Positions 55,819-64,000 are shown, numbered from the stretch's first letter. The stretch: DNA of 64,000 nucleotides from Rhizobium sullae (GCF_025200715.1 NZ_CP104144.1:2232001-2296000); one strand, 5' to 3'. Made by a program: numbers and translations. The notes: generated from the sequence alone by a model not told the origin.

Positions 55819-56859
55819 TCAGTTGTCGAAGCCGACCTTTTCGGCCAGCTCGCTTGCCTGCTTGCGATGCTTGACGATTTCCGTCATCTGCACGGGATCG
55901 ACCTTGAGCTCGCCAAACGAGGCGATGATCGGATCGATTGCCGCGCCGGCCTTGACCGGATACTCGTAGTTCGCCTCCGCATAGAGCTTCTGGGCCTCGT
56001 CCGAAACGAGGTATTCCAAGAGCTTCACCGCCTCATCTTTGTTCGGCGCGTGCTTTGCGACGGCCGCGCCACTGATGTTTACCTGCGTGCCACCGTCCTC
56101 GAAGGTCGGCAGGATGACCTTGATCGCGCTACCCCAGGCGACCTGCTCCTCGCCGCCCTTGCCGGAGCGCATCAGGCCAACGTAATAGGAATTGGCGATG
56201 CCGATGTCGCAAAGGCCGCCGAGGATGTCCTTGGCCACATCGCGGTCGCCGCCGCCCGCCTTGCGGGAGAGATTGCCTTTGACGGCGGCAAGCCATGCTT
56301 CCGTCGCCTCGGCGCCATGATGCGCGATGTAATCGGCGAAGAGGGCCGTGTTGTAGGGATGCTGACCGGAGCGGATGCAGATCTTGCCCTTCCATTTCGG
56401 ATCAGCCAGGTTCTCGTAATTGAAGCTGGCGAGATCGAGGTCCTTGGCGGCGTAGAGCACACGGGCGCGCATCGAGAGGGCAAACCAGTTGTTGGCCGGG
56501 TCGCGCAGGTTTTCCGGCACGGCGGCTTTCAGAGCGTCCGATTCGACTGGCTGCGTCAGGCCCTTTTCGGCCAGGTCGGCGAGATTGCCGACATCGACCG
56601 TCATGAGGATGTCCGCAGGAGAGCTCTCCCCTTCCGAGGCCACGCGCTCGGCAAGGCCGTCCTTCAGGAAGACCGTATTGACCTTGACGCCGCTCGAGGC
56701 GGTGAAGGCGTCAAGCAGCGGCTGGATCAATCCGGGCTCGCGCGTCGTGTAAATGTTCAGTTCGGCCGCCATGGCACCGGCGCCACTGGCGAGAGCGAAA
56801 ACGCCACCCAGCAGGGCATGCCGCAATACGGAAATGTTCTTCAAGATGCGGTCCTCCAT
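55819..56859 (-). CDS. Iron(III) ABC importer, substrate-binding protein (FbpA/FutA type)
   Basis: 346 residues from ATG 56859 with signal peptide (LASGAGAMAA). LNIYTTREPGLIQPLLDAFT, SGQHPYNTALFADYI and DIGIANSYYVGLMRSG are typical of ferric-binding proteins; the paired Tyr in NSYYVG is the iron-binding hallmark. It delivers ferric iron to the permease encoded 43 bases downstream. Confidence 0.88.
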   Translation of the reverse strand: MEDRILKNISVLRHALLGGVFALASGAGAMAAELNIYTTREPGLIQPLLDAFTASSGVKVNTVFLKDGLAERVASEGESSPADILMTVDVGNLADLAEKGLTQPVESDALKAAVPENLRDPANNWFALSMRARVLYAAKDLDLASFNYENLADPKWKGKICIRSGQHPYNTALFADYIAHHGAEATEAWLAAVKGNLSRKAGGGDRDVAKDILGGLCDIGIANSYYVGLMRSGKGGEEQVAWGSAIKVILPTFEDGGTQVNISGAAVAKHAPNKDEAVKLLEYLVSDEAQKLYAEANYEYPVKAGAAIDPIIASFGELKVDPVQMTEIVKHRKQASELAEKVGFDN

Positions 56860-56932
56860 CAAATTGTTCTGGTCTGGCCGACGTACTGACAGCCAGCAAA
56901 TTGCTCGAACATATATGATCGAAACGGTCAAG

Positions 56933-58024
56933 TTATTTCTCGAAAGCAGCCGTTTCGGCTCGCTCCGCAGCAAAGACCAGGACGCCTTTTGGATCGACGC
57001 TCAATGAAATCCACTCGCCCGGCCGTACATCGGCGCGGCCTGTTGTGCGCAGGCGCAGGAGGTCAGGAACGCCTTCGACCCTGAGCGACAGTTGCTCGAT
57101 CTCGCCAAGGAACGAGCAACCCACGACAAGGCCGGCAACCCCTTCGCCTCCAGGCGAGAGGAAGAGGGCCTGCGGACGAATGCAGGCAAATGCCTTAGCG
57201 CCCTCCGGCAGATCGAGCCGGGCCGGAAAGGTGCCCAGCGCTGTTTCGATCCGGCCCTGGCGGTATGTCCCGTTTATCCTGTTGCAGGGGCCGAGGAATT
57301 CGGCGGCGTAGAGCGACCGGGGATAATCGTAGATATCGTATCCAGTCCCGATCTGCACGATGACCCCTTCCTTCATCAACACGACCCGGTCTCCCACCGA
57401 AAGCGCCTCCTCTGGGTCGTGCGTGACGAGAATCGCCGTCGTCCCCAAGGCCCTCAATGTCGCGATGGTCTCCTCGCGCACCCGCTCCCGCAGGCCACGG
57501 TCAAGATTCGAGAAGGGCTCGTCCATGAGGAGGATCAACGGTTTCGGGGCAAGGGCGCGCGCGAGGGCGACGCGCTGCTGCTCGCCGCCCGACAACGTGT
57601 GCGGATAGCGGCCGGAAAGCGCCGAGATGCCGATGCGATGTATCACCTCGACCGCGCGGGCACGTGCCTCATGCCGCTGCAGCTTTTTCAGGCCGAACGT
57701 CACATTCTCCTCGACCGTCAAATGCGGGAACAGGGCGTAGTCCTGGAACATGAAACCGATTTTACGGTCCTCGGGTTCGACGAACCCGTTCGCGCCCGCG
57801 ATCACCGCGCCGTTCAGCAGAATTTCGCCGCTGTCTGCCTTGTCCACCCCGGCGATTATGCGCAGGAGCGAGGACTTGCCGCAACCGGACTGGCCGACGA
57901 GACAGACAATTTCGCCAGGCGCGAGCGCGAACGAAACGTCATTCAGCGCCTGCGTCTCGCCAAAACGCCGGCTGACATGCGCCAGCACAAGCATTCCACT
58001 GACCCCCTGGATAGATCCGTGCAT
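56933..58024 (-). CDS. Iron(III) ABC importer, ATPase (FbpC type)
   Basis: 363 residues from ATG 58024 (AAGGATTGG upstream; ATG 57994 possible). Walker A GQSGCGKSS, signature LSGGEQQRVALARAL, Walker B LILLMDEPFSNLDRG, with a TOBE-like tail (IRPQALFLSPGG). It is the first gene of the fbpC-A-B-like operon. No Fur or Irr box was recognised in the 180 bases upstream. Confidence 0.85.
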   Translation of the reverse strand: MHGSIQGVSGMLVLAHVSRRFGETQALNDVSFALAPGEIVCLVGQSGCGKSSLLRIIAGVDKADSGEILLNGAVIAGANGFVEPEDRKIGFMFQDYALFPHLTVEENVTFGLKKLQRHEARARAVEVIHRIGISALSGRYPHTLSGGEQQRVALARALAPKPLILLMDEPFSNLDRGLRERVREETIATLRALGTTAILVTHDPEEALSVGDRVVLMKEGVIVQIGTGYDIYDYPRSLYAAEFLGPCNRINGTYRQGRIETALGTFPARLDLPEGAKAFACIRPQALFLSPGGEGVAGLVVGCSFLGEIEQLSLRVEGVPDLLRLRTTGRADVRPGEWISLSVDPKGVLVFAAERAETAAFEK

Positions 58025-58204
58025 TTCCAATCCTTCAGTCATTGTGAGCATCACGTCCATACTGTTCCAGATGGCTCCATCGTGAAACAGAAATCTTCCA
58101 ACTTCCCCATGCCGCGCAAAAGGACCGATAGCCCTGATGACCCATGAAGTCCTTGAGGGCGTAGAGCGACGTCCAGCGCCCTCGACGGCGCATCCGACGC
58201 CCGA

Positions 58205-59110
58205 TCATCCTCCTAACCGTGCCTTCTGCCATTGCCGCACATGGTCGATCAACGCACGCAGCTTCGGCGCCATGTTGCGGCGTTGTGGAAAGTAGAGGAA
58301 GAAACCTGGAAAGGGCGGCAGGAACTCTTCCAGCAGCGGCACGAGCGAGCCGTCTTCAAAATGCGGCTGCAGGCAGTCCTCGGGGGCGAAGGTGATACCG
58401 GCTCCCGCCAGGGCAAGGCGGAGCATCAAGCGAAGGTCGTTCGTCGTGATTTGCGGCTCCACCGCGACGTCGAACGGGCGACCGCCTTCGACGAATTCCC
58501 AGCGGTGAGGCGCAATCTCCGGCGAGAGCCGCCAGCCAATGCAACGATGTCCGACGAGCTCGCCTGGATGTGCGGGCGCACCGCGCTCGGCGAGATAAGC
58601 GGGCGCTGCGGCGGCGCGCTCCCGCTGCTCGCCGCTCACGGGCACGGCAATCATATCCTTCTCAATCACCTCGCCCAGCCTGACTCCAGCATCGAACCCA
58701 TGGGCGACGATATCGAATTCCTCATCGGTTACCGTCACATCGACGGTCACATGGGGACAGCGCGCGACGAAGCTCGCCAGCAATGGACCGGAGAGGAAAG
58801 GCTCGGCGATCGAAGTTGCTGTCAATCGGAGATGGCCGCGCGGCTCATCCGCCGTCCCGGTCGCATCCAGCGCACTTCCTATGTCGGTCAACGGCCCTTC
58901 CAGTGAGCTAACCAACCGCGCGCCTGCTTCAGTCAATTGCACCGACCGCGTGGTGCGCACCACGAGTGCAGTACCGAGATGATCCTCAAGCCGTCGGATC
59001 GCCTGACTGACGGCGGAACGGGTTACGCCCATCCGATCGGCTGCCGCACGAAAGTTCCGCTCTTTCGAGACTGCAAGGAAGAGGGGCAGAAGATTCAGGT
59101 CCATTTTCAT
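58205..59110 (-). CDS. LysR-family transcriptional regulator
   Basis: 301 residues. N-terminal winged helix NFRAAADRMGVTRSAVSQAI then RRLEDHLGTALVVRTTRSV; the rest is a periplasmic-binding-like effector domain (GHLRLTATSIAEPFLSGPLL). It diverges from the SDR/Atu4866-like pair with a 95-base gap and probably controls it, as is usual for LysR. Confidence 0.88.
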   Translation of the reverse strand: MKMDLNLLPLFLAVSKERNFRAAADRMGVTRSAVSQAIRRLEDHLGTALVVRTTRSVQLTEAGARLVSSLEGPLTDIGSALDATGTADEPRGHLRLTATSIAEPFLSGPLLASFVARCPHVTVDVTVTDEEFDIVAHGFDAGVRLGEVIEKDMIAVPVSGEQRERAAAAPAYLAERGAPAHPGELVGHRCIGWRLSPEIAPHRWEFVEGGRPFDVAVEPQITTNDLRLMLRLALAGAGITFAPEDCLQPHFEDGSLVPLLEEFLPPFPGFFLYFPQRRNMAPKLRALIDHVRQWQKARLGG

Positions 59111-59205
59111 TGTCCAGTATCGCTAACCAACCAGTACAGCAATTGACATCTACAAACGACGGAAAAGTCGCTCCATCTTGCCGATGACGAAACAAGGAGC
59201 CGGAC

Positions 59206-59928
59206 ATGGACAAGGTTATTCTGATCACGGGGGCATCCAGCGGAATCGGGGAAGGCATCGCGCGAGCTTTGGGAGTGGCGGGTGCCAAACTCCTTCTGGG
59301 CGCCCGCCGCACGAATCGGCTGCAGGCCATCGCCGACGACATCCGCGCGACGGGCAGCACCGTCGAAACCCGCCCTCTCGACGTTACCGATCGCACGTCG
59401 GTTGAGGCCTTTGCCGGTGCTGCCCTGGAGACTTGGGGGCGCATCGACGTGCTGGTGAACAATGCCGGCATCATGCCACTGTCGCCACTCGTCGCCGGCC
59501 ACTACAAAGAATGGGACCGCATGATCGAAGTGAATATCAAAGGTGTTCTGTGGAGCATTGGGGCGGTTTTGCCGCACATGCATGCTCGCGGCGCTGGACA
59601 GATCATCAACATCGCGTCGATCGGGGCGTTGTCCGTCGAGCCTACCGCAGCGGTCTACTCGGCAACAAAATTTGCGGTCCGCGCAATCTCGGAGGGCCTG
59701 CGAAAGGAACACCCCGAACTCCAGATTACGTGTATCAATCCCGGCGTGGTCGAAAGCGAACTGGCCAACACCATCACCCATGCCGAGACCATAGCATTCA
59801 TGGACGAATACCGCGCCAACGCCTTGCAGCCAGCCGAAGTCGGTCGCGTGGTGCGCCATGTGATCGAGACCCCGGCCAGCGTCGGCGTGAACGAGATCAC
59901 CGTGCGGCCTCAGGGCCAAATCGGATGA
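59206..59928 (+). CDS. Short-chain dehydrogenase/reductase
   Basis: 240 residues. TGASSGIGEGIA binds NAD(P); NNAGIMP, catalytic Ser in NIASIGALSV and YSATK follow. The end VNEITVRPQGQ is typical of classical oxidoreductase SDRs with YciK/YdfG-like sequence. The substrate is unknown. The gene is coupled by ATGA to the split Atu4866-like gene. Confidence 0.85.
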   Translation: MDKVILITGASSGIGEGIARALGVAGAKLLLGARRTNRLQAIADDIRATGSTVETRPLDVTDRTSVEAFAGAALETWGRIDVLVNNAGIMPLSPLVAGHYKEWDRMIEVNIKGVLWSIGAVLPHMHARGAGQIINIASIGALSVEPTAAVYSATKFAVRAISEGLRKEHPELQITCINPGVVESELANTITHAETIAFMDEYRANALQPAEVGRVVRHVIETPASVGVNEITVRPQGQIG

Positions 59929-60254
59929 TCAAGGGTCAGGCCCCGGCCCTGAACGCTTATCGGAGTCTGGCGCGGCGAAGGCACGCGTACCGAGTGTTCG
60001 GCAAGAACTGGCTCGCTCTCACTGTGTTGGCAATTCTTTCCGCCCCGGCGAACGCCTCCGATGCAGGCAGCAATAGGCATGAAATAAAGGATGAACACAG
60101 GATGACAGATCATCCCTACGTCGGCATGTGGACGACCAGCGACAATAGGGTTCGGCACAATCTGCTGCCGAGCGGACGTTACGACGAAGCGCGCGGAAAT
60201 CGCGAAAGCGCCTATGAAGGTCGCTACGAGATCCGGGGCAATCACATCGAGTAT
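59925..60254 (+). pseudogene. Atu4866-like gene, 5' part, interrupted by IS element
   Basis: ATG 59925 overlaps the SDR stop (ATGA). An N-terminal signal-like stretch (WLALTVLAILSAPANA) precedes the conserved TDHPYVGMWTTSDNRVRHNL and SAYEGRYEIRGNHIEY of the Atu4866 family. At 60255 an insertion sequence cuts the gene; the frame now ends C-stop two codons into it. ATG 60102 is the start of the conserved part. Joined with 61668-61754 it reads on as WDDTGFTADG without loss of a base. Confidence 0.85.
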
Positions 60255-60332
60255 TGTTGAAGTGGACGGCTCCCAACGGCATCGAATGTGCCAGAATGAG
60301 TTCGTTGAAAGCTCAATCGAGGGAGACCGTCC

Positions 60333-61382
60333 GTGGAACAGATTATCCGAATTGGAATGGATACGTCAAAGAACGTTTTCCAATTGCATGGCGTGAATGC
60401 CAACGAGCAGCCTGTGCTTCGCAAGAAGCTATCCCGCAGGGAAATGGTGAAGTTCTTCGAGAAGACGCCGCCGACCACTGTTGCGCTTGAGGCGTGCGGC
60501 GGTTCGCATCACTGGGCGAGATTGCTAAGCTCGTTCGGGCACGAGGTGAAGCTGATCGCGCCGCAACTGGCAAAACCTTACGTCAAGCGCGGCAAGAACG
60601 ATGCGGCGGATGCAGAAGCATTGTGCGAGGCGATGAGCCGGCCGACCATGCGCTTCGTGCCGGTGAAGACTGCCGATCAGCAGGCAGCCTTGATGCTGGT
60701 CGGAGTGAGGGAAAGGTTGATCCGCAATCGCACCCAGCTTGCCAATACTATCCGCGGCTTTGCGATGGAATTCGGTGTCACCGCCGCCAGGGGCATATGC
60801 CGGATCGAACCGTTGCTGGAGCGGATCGCCACCGATCAGTCTATGCCGGAACTGGCACGCGAGCTCTTTGCCATGCAGGGTGAGGAATATCGCGAGCTGC
60901 TTGCCGAGATCAAAATCGTCGATGAACAGCTGATGGCCCTGCATCGCGCTGATGAATGCAGCAAACGGCTGGCGGAAATCCCCGGCGTCGGACCGATCGG
61001 CGCTTCGCTTCTGATGTTGAAAACCCCGGACCCGACGATGTTTAAATCCGGACGTGATTTTGCCGCCTGGATCGGCCTGACGCCAAAAGATCATTCGACG
61101 GCCGGCAAAGTCAGGCTCGGTGTGATCACCCGCGCCGGCGACGAGATGTTGCGAAGTGTGCTGGTGGCGGGTGCAACCGCTGTTCTTCAGCCTATTCGCA
61201 CAGGTCGGAGTAAAAATGCTTCTCCCTGGCTCCTTGAGCTCCTCAAACGCAAGAAGCCAAAACTGGTCGCGGTGGCACTGGCCAACAAGATCGCCCGGAT
61301 CGCCTGGAAGCTGATGGTCAGCGGGGAAGCGTACCGGAGACAACCCCAAGATATCCCGCAGGCCGCAGGACTGGCGGCATAA
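60333..61382 (+). CDS. IS110/IS1111-family transposase (DEDD)
   Basis: 349 residues, GTG start. The RuvC-like acidic residues are in RIGMDTSKNVFQ, VALEACGG and KRGKNDAADAEAL. The C-terminal Tnp_20 domain has IPGVGPIGASLLM and GRDFAAWIGLTPKDHSTAGK, with the Ser used in strand transfer. It is full length and undamaged, so the element may still be active. The transposase should work with an RNA from the element's right end. Confidence 0.9.
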   Translation: MEQIIRIGMDTSKNVFQLHGVNANEQPVLRKKLSRREMVKFFEKTPPTTVALEACGGSHHWARLLSSFGHEVKLIAPQLAKPYVKRGKNDAADAEALCEAMSRPTMRFVPVKTADQQAALMLVGVRERLIRNRTQLANTIRGFAMEFGVTAARGICRIEPLLERIATDQSMPELARELFAMQGEEYRELLAEIKIVDEQLMALHRADECSKRLAEIPGVGPIGASLLMLKTPDPTMFKSGRDFAAWIGLTPKDHSTAGKVRLGVITRAGDEMLRSVLVAGATAVLQPIRTGRSKNASPWLLELLKRKKPKLVAVALANKIARIAWKLMVSGEAYRRQPQDIPQAAGLAA

Positions 61383-61667
61383 CAGATCAGCCCATCACGG
61401 TGAGCAGAGAATGACCGCTACTGTGCTGAGCTGATGCGTGAACTTGCAAGAAGGAAGCAGATGGTGTGATCGATCGATCCAAGACGCGTGATGCTCCGTT
61501 TGTCCCACTGGCCGTTAAAGGTCGAAGTATTGTTTGGAACTCGCGTCGCGGAAACCATCTTGGCCAGTGGTCATGTGCGGCCACACCCAAAGGCCGCACA
61601 TATGGAAGCAAGCGATCCGATCAAAATTATCTGCAGAAAACACTTGCAAGTGGGAGCCGTCCACATA
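61383..61667 (+). ncRNA. Candidate bridge RNA (seekRNA) region of the IS element
   Basis: 285 noncoding bases after the transposase, the place where IS1111-type elements encode their guide RNA. Stem 1: CCACTGGCC 61505-61513 with GGCCAGTGG 61562-61570 around a 48-base loop. Stem 2: ATGTGCGGCC 61573-61582 with GGCCGCACAT 61592-61601. The loop of stem 1 contains AGTATTG (61526-61532), equal to the target just left of and including the core TG. CACATATG at 61597-61604 equals the donor right end plus core. GTCCCA at 61502-61507 is complementary to the target right side TGGGAC. Confidence 0.55.
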
Positions 61668-61754
61668 TGGGACGACACCGGCTTCACGGCCGACGGAACC
61701 TTCGTCGACCGAAACACCCTTCACCATGGCGGAATGATTCTGCGGCGCCGCTGA
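61668..61754 (+). pseudogene. Atu4866-like gene, 3' part
   Basis: Continues the interrupted gene in frame: WDDTGFTADGTFVDRNTLHH then GGMILRRR and TGA at 61754. With the 51 codons from 60102-60254 it makes a 79-residue protein, about the normal length of the family. Excision of the element would therefore restore the gene. Confidence 0.85.
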
Positions 61755-61936
61755 AGACCTGAATAAGCTGAGACAACGAACAGCGCCGACTTTCCCTGTG
61801 AATAGCTCGCCGTTCGAAGCGCGACGGAAAACGTCCATCGCGCGCGCTCGGGTACGAGAGTGCGTTCAGCACAGCACCTTCTTCAGGCGCGTGATGGGAT
61901 GCTCGCCGAAGTCAGACCGGTCAATGCTCGGTTTTG

Positions 61937-61991
61937 ATTTCCACTAAGAACTGACCCGGCCTTGCGGAATATTTCCATCGAGAATTGACCC
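61937..61991. repeat. Two similar 21-bp direct repeats, possible IS-end relic
   Basis: 61937-61957 and 61971-61991 both run from ATTTCCA to TGACCC with four mismatches, 34 bases apart. Multiple such repeats occur at ends of IS21-type elements. No transposase remains in 61755-62044, and no other feature is seen there. Confidence 0.4.
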
Positions 61992-62044
61992 ATGTTTGAA
62001 CTTTGCCCCCGCACATGAAAGCAGGCGCCACGAGCGCTTAGGAA

Positions 62045-62671
62045 CTAGGCAGCCTTAACGGACACGCTCGCTGCCCTGAAGGCTATGAGGTCTTCAATCG
62101 TGATCAGATGAAGACCATGCTGTTCGGCAAAGCGTTCGAGCTCCGGCAGACGTGCCATCGTGCCATCGTCGTTGGCCACCTCGCAAATCACGCCGGACGG
62201 GGATAGACCGGCAAGCTTGGCGAGGTCCACCGCTGCTTCGGTGTGGCCAGGGCGGGAAAGGACGCCGTTCGCATGGGCTCGAAGCGGAAAGATATGACCT
62301 GGCCGGGCAAAATCGTCGGGGCGAGAACCTTCCCTGACGAGTGCTCGAACGGTCGCGGCCCTGTCGGCGGCGGATATCCCAGTCGTCGTTTCGGGAATGT
62401 AGTCCACGGAGACGGTGAAGGCGGTCTTCAGCACCTCGGTGTTGCGTGGCACCATCAAAGGAATATCAAGCTCATCAAGCCTCTCGCCTTCCATCGCAAC
62501 GCAGACGAGGCCACGAGCTTGATTCATCATGAACGCGATTGCTTGCGGAGTTACGGCTTCCGAAGCGATCACGAGGTCGCCTTCGTTTTCCCGGTCACGG
62601 TCATCGACAACAACGACGATCTCGCCCCGCGCAATTGCGGCGATCGCATCGTCGATTTTGGAAATTGCCAT
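62045..62671 (-). CDS. ribB: 3,4-dihydroxy-2-butanone 4-phosphate synthase
   Basis: 208 residues from ATG 62671. It converts ribulose 5-phosphate to the four-carbon precursor of riboflavin. The metal and substrate motif VVDDRDRENEGDLVIASE and the later RPGHIFPLRAH and SRPGHTEAAVDLA are diagnostic. No GTP cyclohydrolase II domain is attached. It is preceded by an FMN riboswitch, so it is under flavin feedback. It is monocistronic here. Confidence 0.93.
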   Translation of the reverse strand: MAISKIDDAIAAIARGEIVVVVDDRDRENEGDLVIASEAVTPQAIAFMMNQARGLVCVAMEGERLDELDIPLMVPRNTEVLKTAFTVSVDYIPETTTGISAADRAATVRALVREGSRPDDFARPGHIFPLRAHANGVLSRPGHTEAAVDLAKLAGLSPSGVICEVANDDGTMARLPELERFAEQHGLHLITIEDLIAFRAASVSVKAA

Positions 62672-62760
62672 CTTCTTGCCTTTCAAGGGTTAGCCGCTGT
62701 GAGCGGCGTGCATGGCCTGTCAGAGCCACCATTTTCCCTTGGGCGAACAAGCATACGAAA

Positions 62761-62779
62761 CGCCGCTCTTGAGGCGGCG
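62761..62779 (-). terminator. Expression-platform hairpin of the FMN riboswitch
   Basis: A 6-bp GC stem (CGCCGC with GCGGCG, 7-base loop) followed on the minus strand by TTTCG, between the aptamer and ribB. It looks like the terminator (or a start-blocking hairpin) used when FMN is bound. Confidence 0.6.
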
Positions 62780-62790
62780 TCCGCTGCATT

Positions 62791-62927
62791 GCTCTCTTCC
62801 ATCCGGACTGTAACCGTCGGCTCCGGCATCTCACCGGATCTGCTGACCCTCCGTATCCACGAAGGCGCTCGCGGGCTCCGAGTTGCCTCGATACCGCCGG
62901 TGGGGAATTGCACCCCGCCCTGAGAAC
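62791..62927 (-). promoter_or_regulatory. FMN riboswitch (RFN element)
   Basis: Read on the minus strand from 62927: GTTCTCAGGGCGGGGTGCAA, ATTCCCCACCGGCGGTA, and near the end CCGACGGTTACAGTCCGGAT with GGAAGAGAGC. These are the conserved RFN parts in the right order and spacing. It controls ribB about 120 bases downstream; FMN binding should shut it off. Confidence 0.93.
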
Positions 62928-63037
62928 GCATGCAACATAGAGGATCGATGCCTTGTTGTGCAAGAGGTCGCCGGCCGCCGACCGAGCGAAAATCCGGTTT
63001 TCCCAGTGAACGCACCGTTCCTTATTGTCGAATAAAG

Positions 63038-63820
63038 CTAGGACATGATCAGGCCGCCATCGACGTTGATCGTCTGGCCGGTGATGTAGGCAGCATCGTC
63101 GCTGGCGAGGAAAGTGACGAGACCGGCGACGTCCTCACCTGATCCGGCCCGTTTCATCGGAATGCCTTCGACCCATTGCTTCATGAGTTCCCCAGGGCCA
63201 TAGTTCCCAAGGAGCTTCCCCCACGCCTGATCGTTATAAGCCCACATATCGGTTTCGATGATGCCCGGGCAGAAGGCGTTGACGGTGATGTTTTCGGTCG
63301 CGACTTCCTTGGCAAGGCTTTGGGTGATCCCGACAACGCCCATCTTTGAAGCGGCGTAGTGTGGCGTGTAGATGAAACCGTCGCGCGCTTGGCCGGAGGC
63401 GGTGTTGATGATACGGCCACCTCGTCCATGCTTGCGCATGCGCAGAATTGCTTCCTGCGCGCACAAGAAGACGCCCTTGGTGTTAACGGCCATGACCTTG
63501 TCCCACTCACCTTCCGTCATGTCTTCGATGCGGGCGATTGTGATGACGCCGGCGTTCTGGATCGACACGTCCACAACGCCGTAAGCGTTCTCTGCTGCGT
63601 CGTAGAGAGCCTTCACGCTGGCTTTGTCGGTGACGTCTCCGACGAAGGAGATAGCATTGCCAGCATCGGTTTTGATCTGCTCGGCGACTGCATGGACCGA
63701 CTCTTCGTTGGCGGAGACGACGAGATTGGCGCCTTCTTTTGCGAAGCGCTTGGCGATCGCAGCGCCGATGCCGCGGCTGCCTCCGGTGATGACCACGGTT
63801 TTGTTCTCAAAGCGTTTCAT
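63038..63820 (-). CDS. SDR sugar-alcohol/diol dehydrogenase-like
   Basis: 260 residues from ATG 63820 (GGAAGAAAG upstream). TGGSRGIGAAIA binds NAD(P); QNAGVIT, Ser in INTASGQARD and YAASK form the active site; the C-terminus AAYITGQTINVDGGLIMS is classical. It resembles polyol or diol dehydrogenases. The triose-phosphate isomerase gene just upstream hints at sugar-alcohol breakdown, as in erythritol-type clusters of rhizobia; this is inference. Confidence 0.8.
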   Translation of the reverse strand: MKRFENKTVVITGGSRGIGAAIAKRFAKEGANLVVSANEESVHAVAEQIKTDAGNAISFVGDVTDKASVKALYDAAENAYGVVDVSIQNAGVITIARIEDMTEGEWDKVMAVNTKGVFLCAQEAILRMRKHGRGGRIINTASGQARDGFIYTPHYAASKMGVVGITQSLAKEVATENITVNAFCPGIIETDMWAYNDQAWGKLLGNYGPGELMKQWVEGIPMKRAGSGEDVAGLVTFLASDDAAYITGQTINVDGGLIMS

Positions 63821-63896
63821 TCTTTCTTCCTTCCACGTGCCAGACGATCTCGGGCGTCGACCGCAGAGCCGGCGACCCCCTTGCGTCATGCCGCCA

Positions 63897-64000
63897 TCAA
63901 GCGGCTGCAGAAATGATCTCGGCGAACTCTGCCGCCTTCAGCGATGCGCCTCCGACCAAGGCTCCATCCACATTTGCCGCGCGGAAGATGGCGGCTGCAT
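63897..64000 (-). CDS. Triose-phosphate isomerase, C-terminal end (runs off window)
   Basis: The 33 visible codons read AAAIFRAANVDGALVGGASL then KAAEFAEIISAAA and TGA. NVDGALVGGASL is the phosphate-binding end of triose-phosphate isomerase. The rest lies beyond the window. It is 77 bases upstream of the SDR gene on the same strand, so they probably share a transcript. It could be a second, catabolic isomerase (TpiB-type). Confidence 0.8.
   Translation of the reverse strand, partial: AAAIFRAANVDGALVGGASLKAAEFAEIISAAA

Larger units (their letters stand above)
60255..61667 (+). mobile_element. IS110-family element, IS1111 subgroup
   Basis: 1413 bp. Subterminal inverted repeats of 14 bp are perfect: GTGGACGGCTCCCA at 60262-60275 and TGGGAGCCGTCCAC at 61651-61664. 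They lie 7 bases inside the left end and 3 bases inside the right end, the spacing typical of IS1111-type elements. The ends were set by rebuilding the interrupted gene: GAG TAT joins TGG GAC. No target duplication is seen. A TG occurs at both junctions and may be the recombination core. Confidence 0.88.

Noticed and set aside
55669..56889. 406-codon open frame on plus opposite the iron importer genes
   Set aside because: Shadow across the FbpA/FbpB joint; no motif.
1..64000. CRISPR arrays, tRNA or rRNA genes, repABC-type origin
   Set aside because: Looked for regular repeat-spacer runs, cloverleaf-type conserved arms and Rep/Par proteins; none seen.

Overview
The window reads as an accessory replicon (megaplasmid or chromid) of a member of the Rhizobiaceae (Agrobacterium/Rhizobium/Sinorhizobium type). 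The evidence is an StcD-type betaine demethylase, a PL15 oligo-alginate-lyase operon like that of Agrobacterium, SyrB-like proteins, a DUF1476 protein, an Atu4866-like protein, many ABC importers each with its own regulator, and many relics of insertion sequences and toxin-antitoxin genes. No rRNA, tRNA, replication origin or CRISPR array was seen. The protein identifications come from reading motifs by eye, not from database searches.

Region 1 (1-8820) is a proline-betaine (stachydrine) module: the end of an oxygenase reductase, an StcD-like demethylase, a divergent TetR regulator, a ProC-like reductase and a ProXWV-type importer. The two divergent promoters carry almost identical 19-bp operator/-35 boxes. 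Region 2 (8820-15940) holds a Fic relic with a perfect 22-bp inverted repeat, a TolB/TPR-type regulator divergent from a cupin-RidA pair, an IS5-type scrap, and an aldehyde dehydrogenase next to a ThDP enzyme. Region 3 (15940-19674) looks like a cysteine-sulfur disposal operon (desulfurase-like enzyme, persulfide-dioxygenase-like MBL protein, sulfite exporter) facing an Lrp regulator. Region 4 (19675-22300) has a frameshifted vapB, a DUF3422 gene and a CobW relic.

Region 5 (22297-27869) is an amino-acid module: a fold-type III PLP enzyme divergent from a polar amino-acid ABC importer, RidA and IclR, with two operator-like repeats exactly 20 bp apart. Region 6 (27989-38396) contains a diguanylate cyclase, DUF309, a GroEL-like mini-ORF before DUF1476, a phasin, a broken GNAT gene, a Mu-type transposase scrap, two SyrB-like genes, a DUF4142-cupredoxin-ECF sigma operon, and a methyltransferase/AraC pair.

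Region 7 (38397-52100) has an MFS exporter and then an eleven-gene minus-strand operon for import and breakdown of an unsaturated oligouronide: GntR, AlgSMNQ-type ABC importer, PL15 lyase, SDR, truncated SGNH protein, 2-hydroxyacid dehydrogenase, TIM-barrel isomerase, glucarate-dehydratase-like enolase. Most of its genes overlap or nearly touch. Region 8 (52100-59100) has IS and recombinase relics around an intact VapBC pair, a broken DUF2218 gene, an iron ABC importer and a LysR gene.

Region 9 (59206-64000) has an SDR gene coupled to an Atu4866-like gene that is split by an IS110-family (IS1111-type) element. Removing 60255-61667 restores the gene exactly. The noncoding right end of the element contains stems and short target- and donor-matching segments as expected of a bridge RNA (seekRNA). 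A ribB gene under an FMN riboswitch, an SDR gene and the end of a triose-phosphate isomerase gene complete the window.
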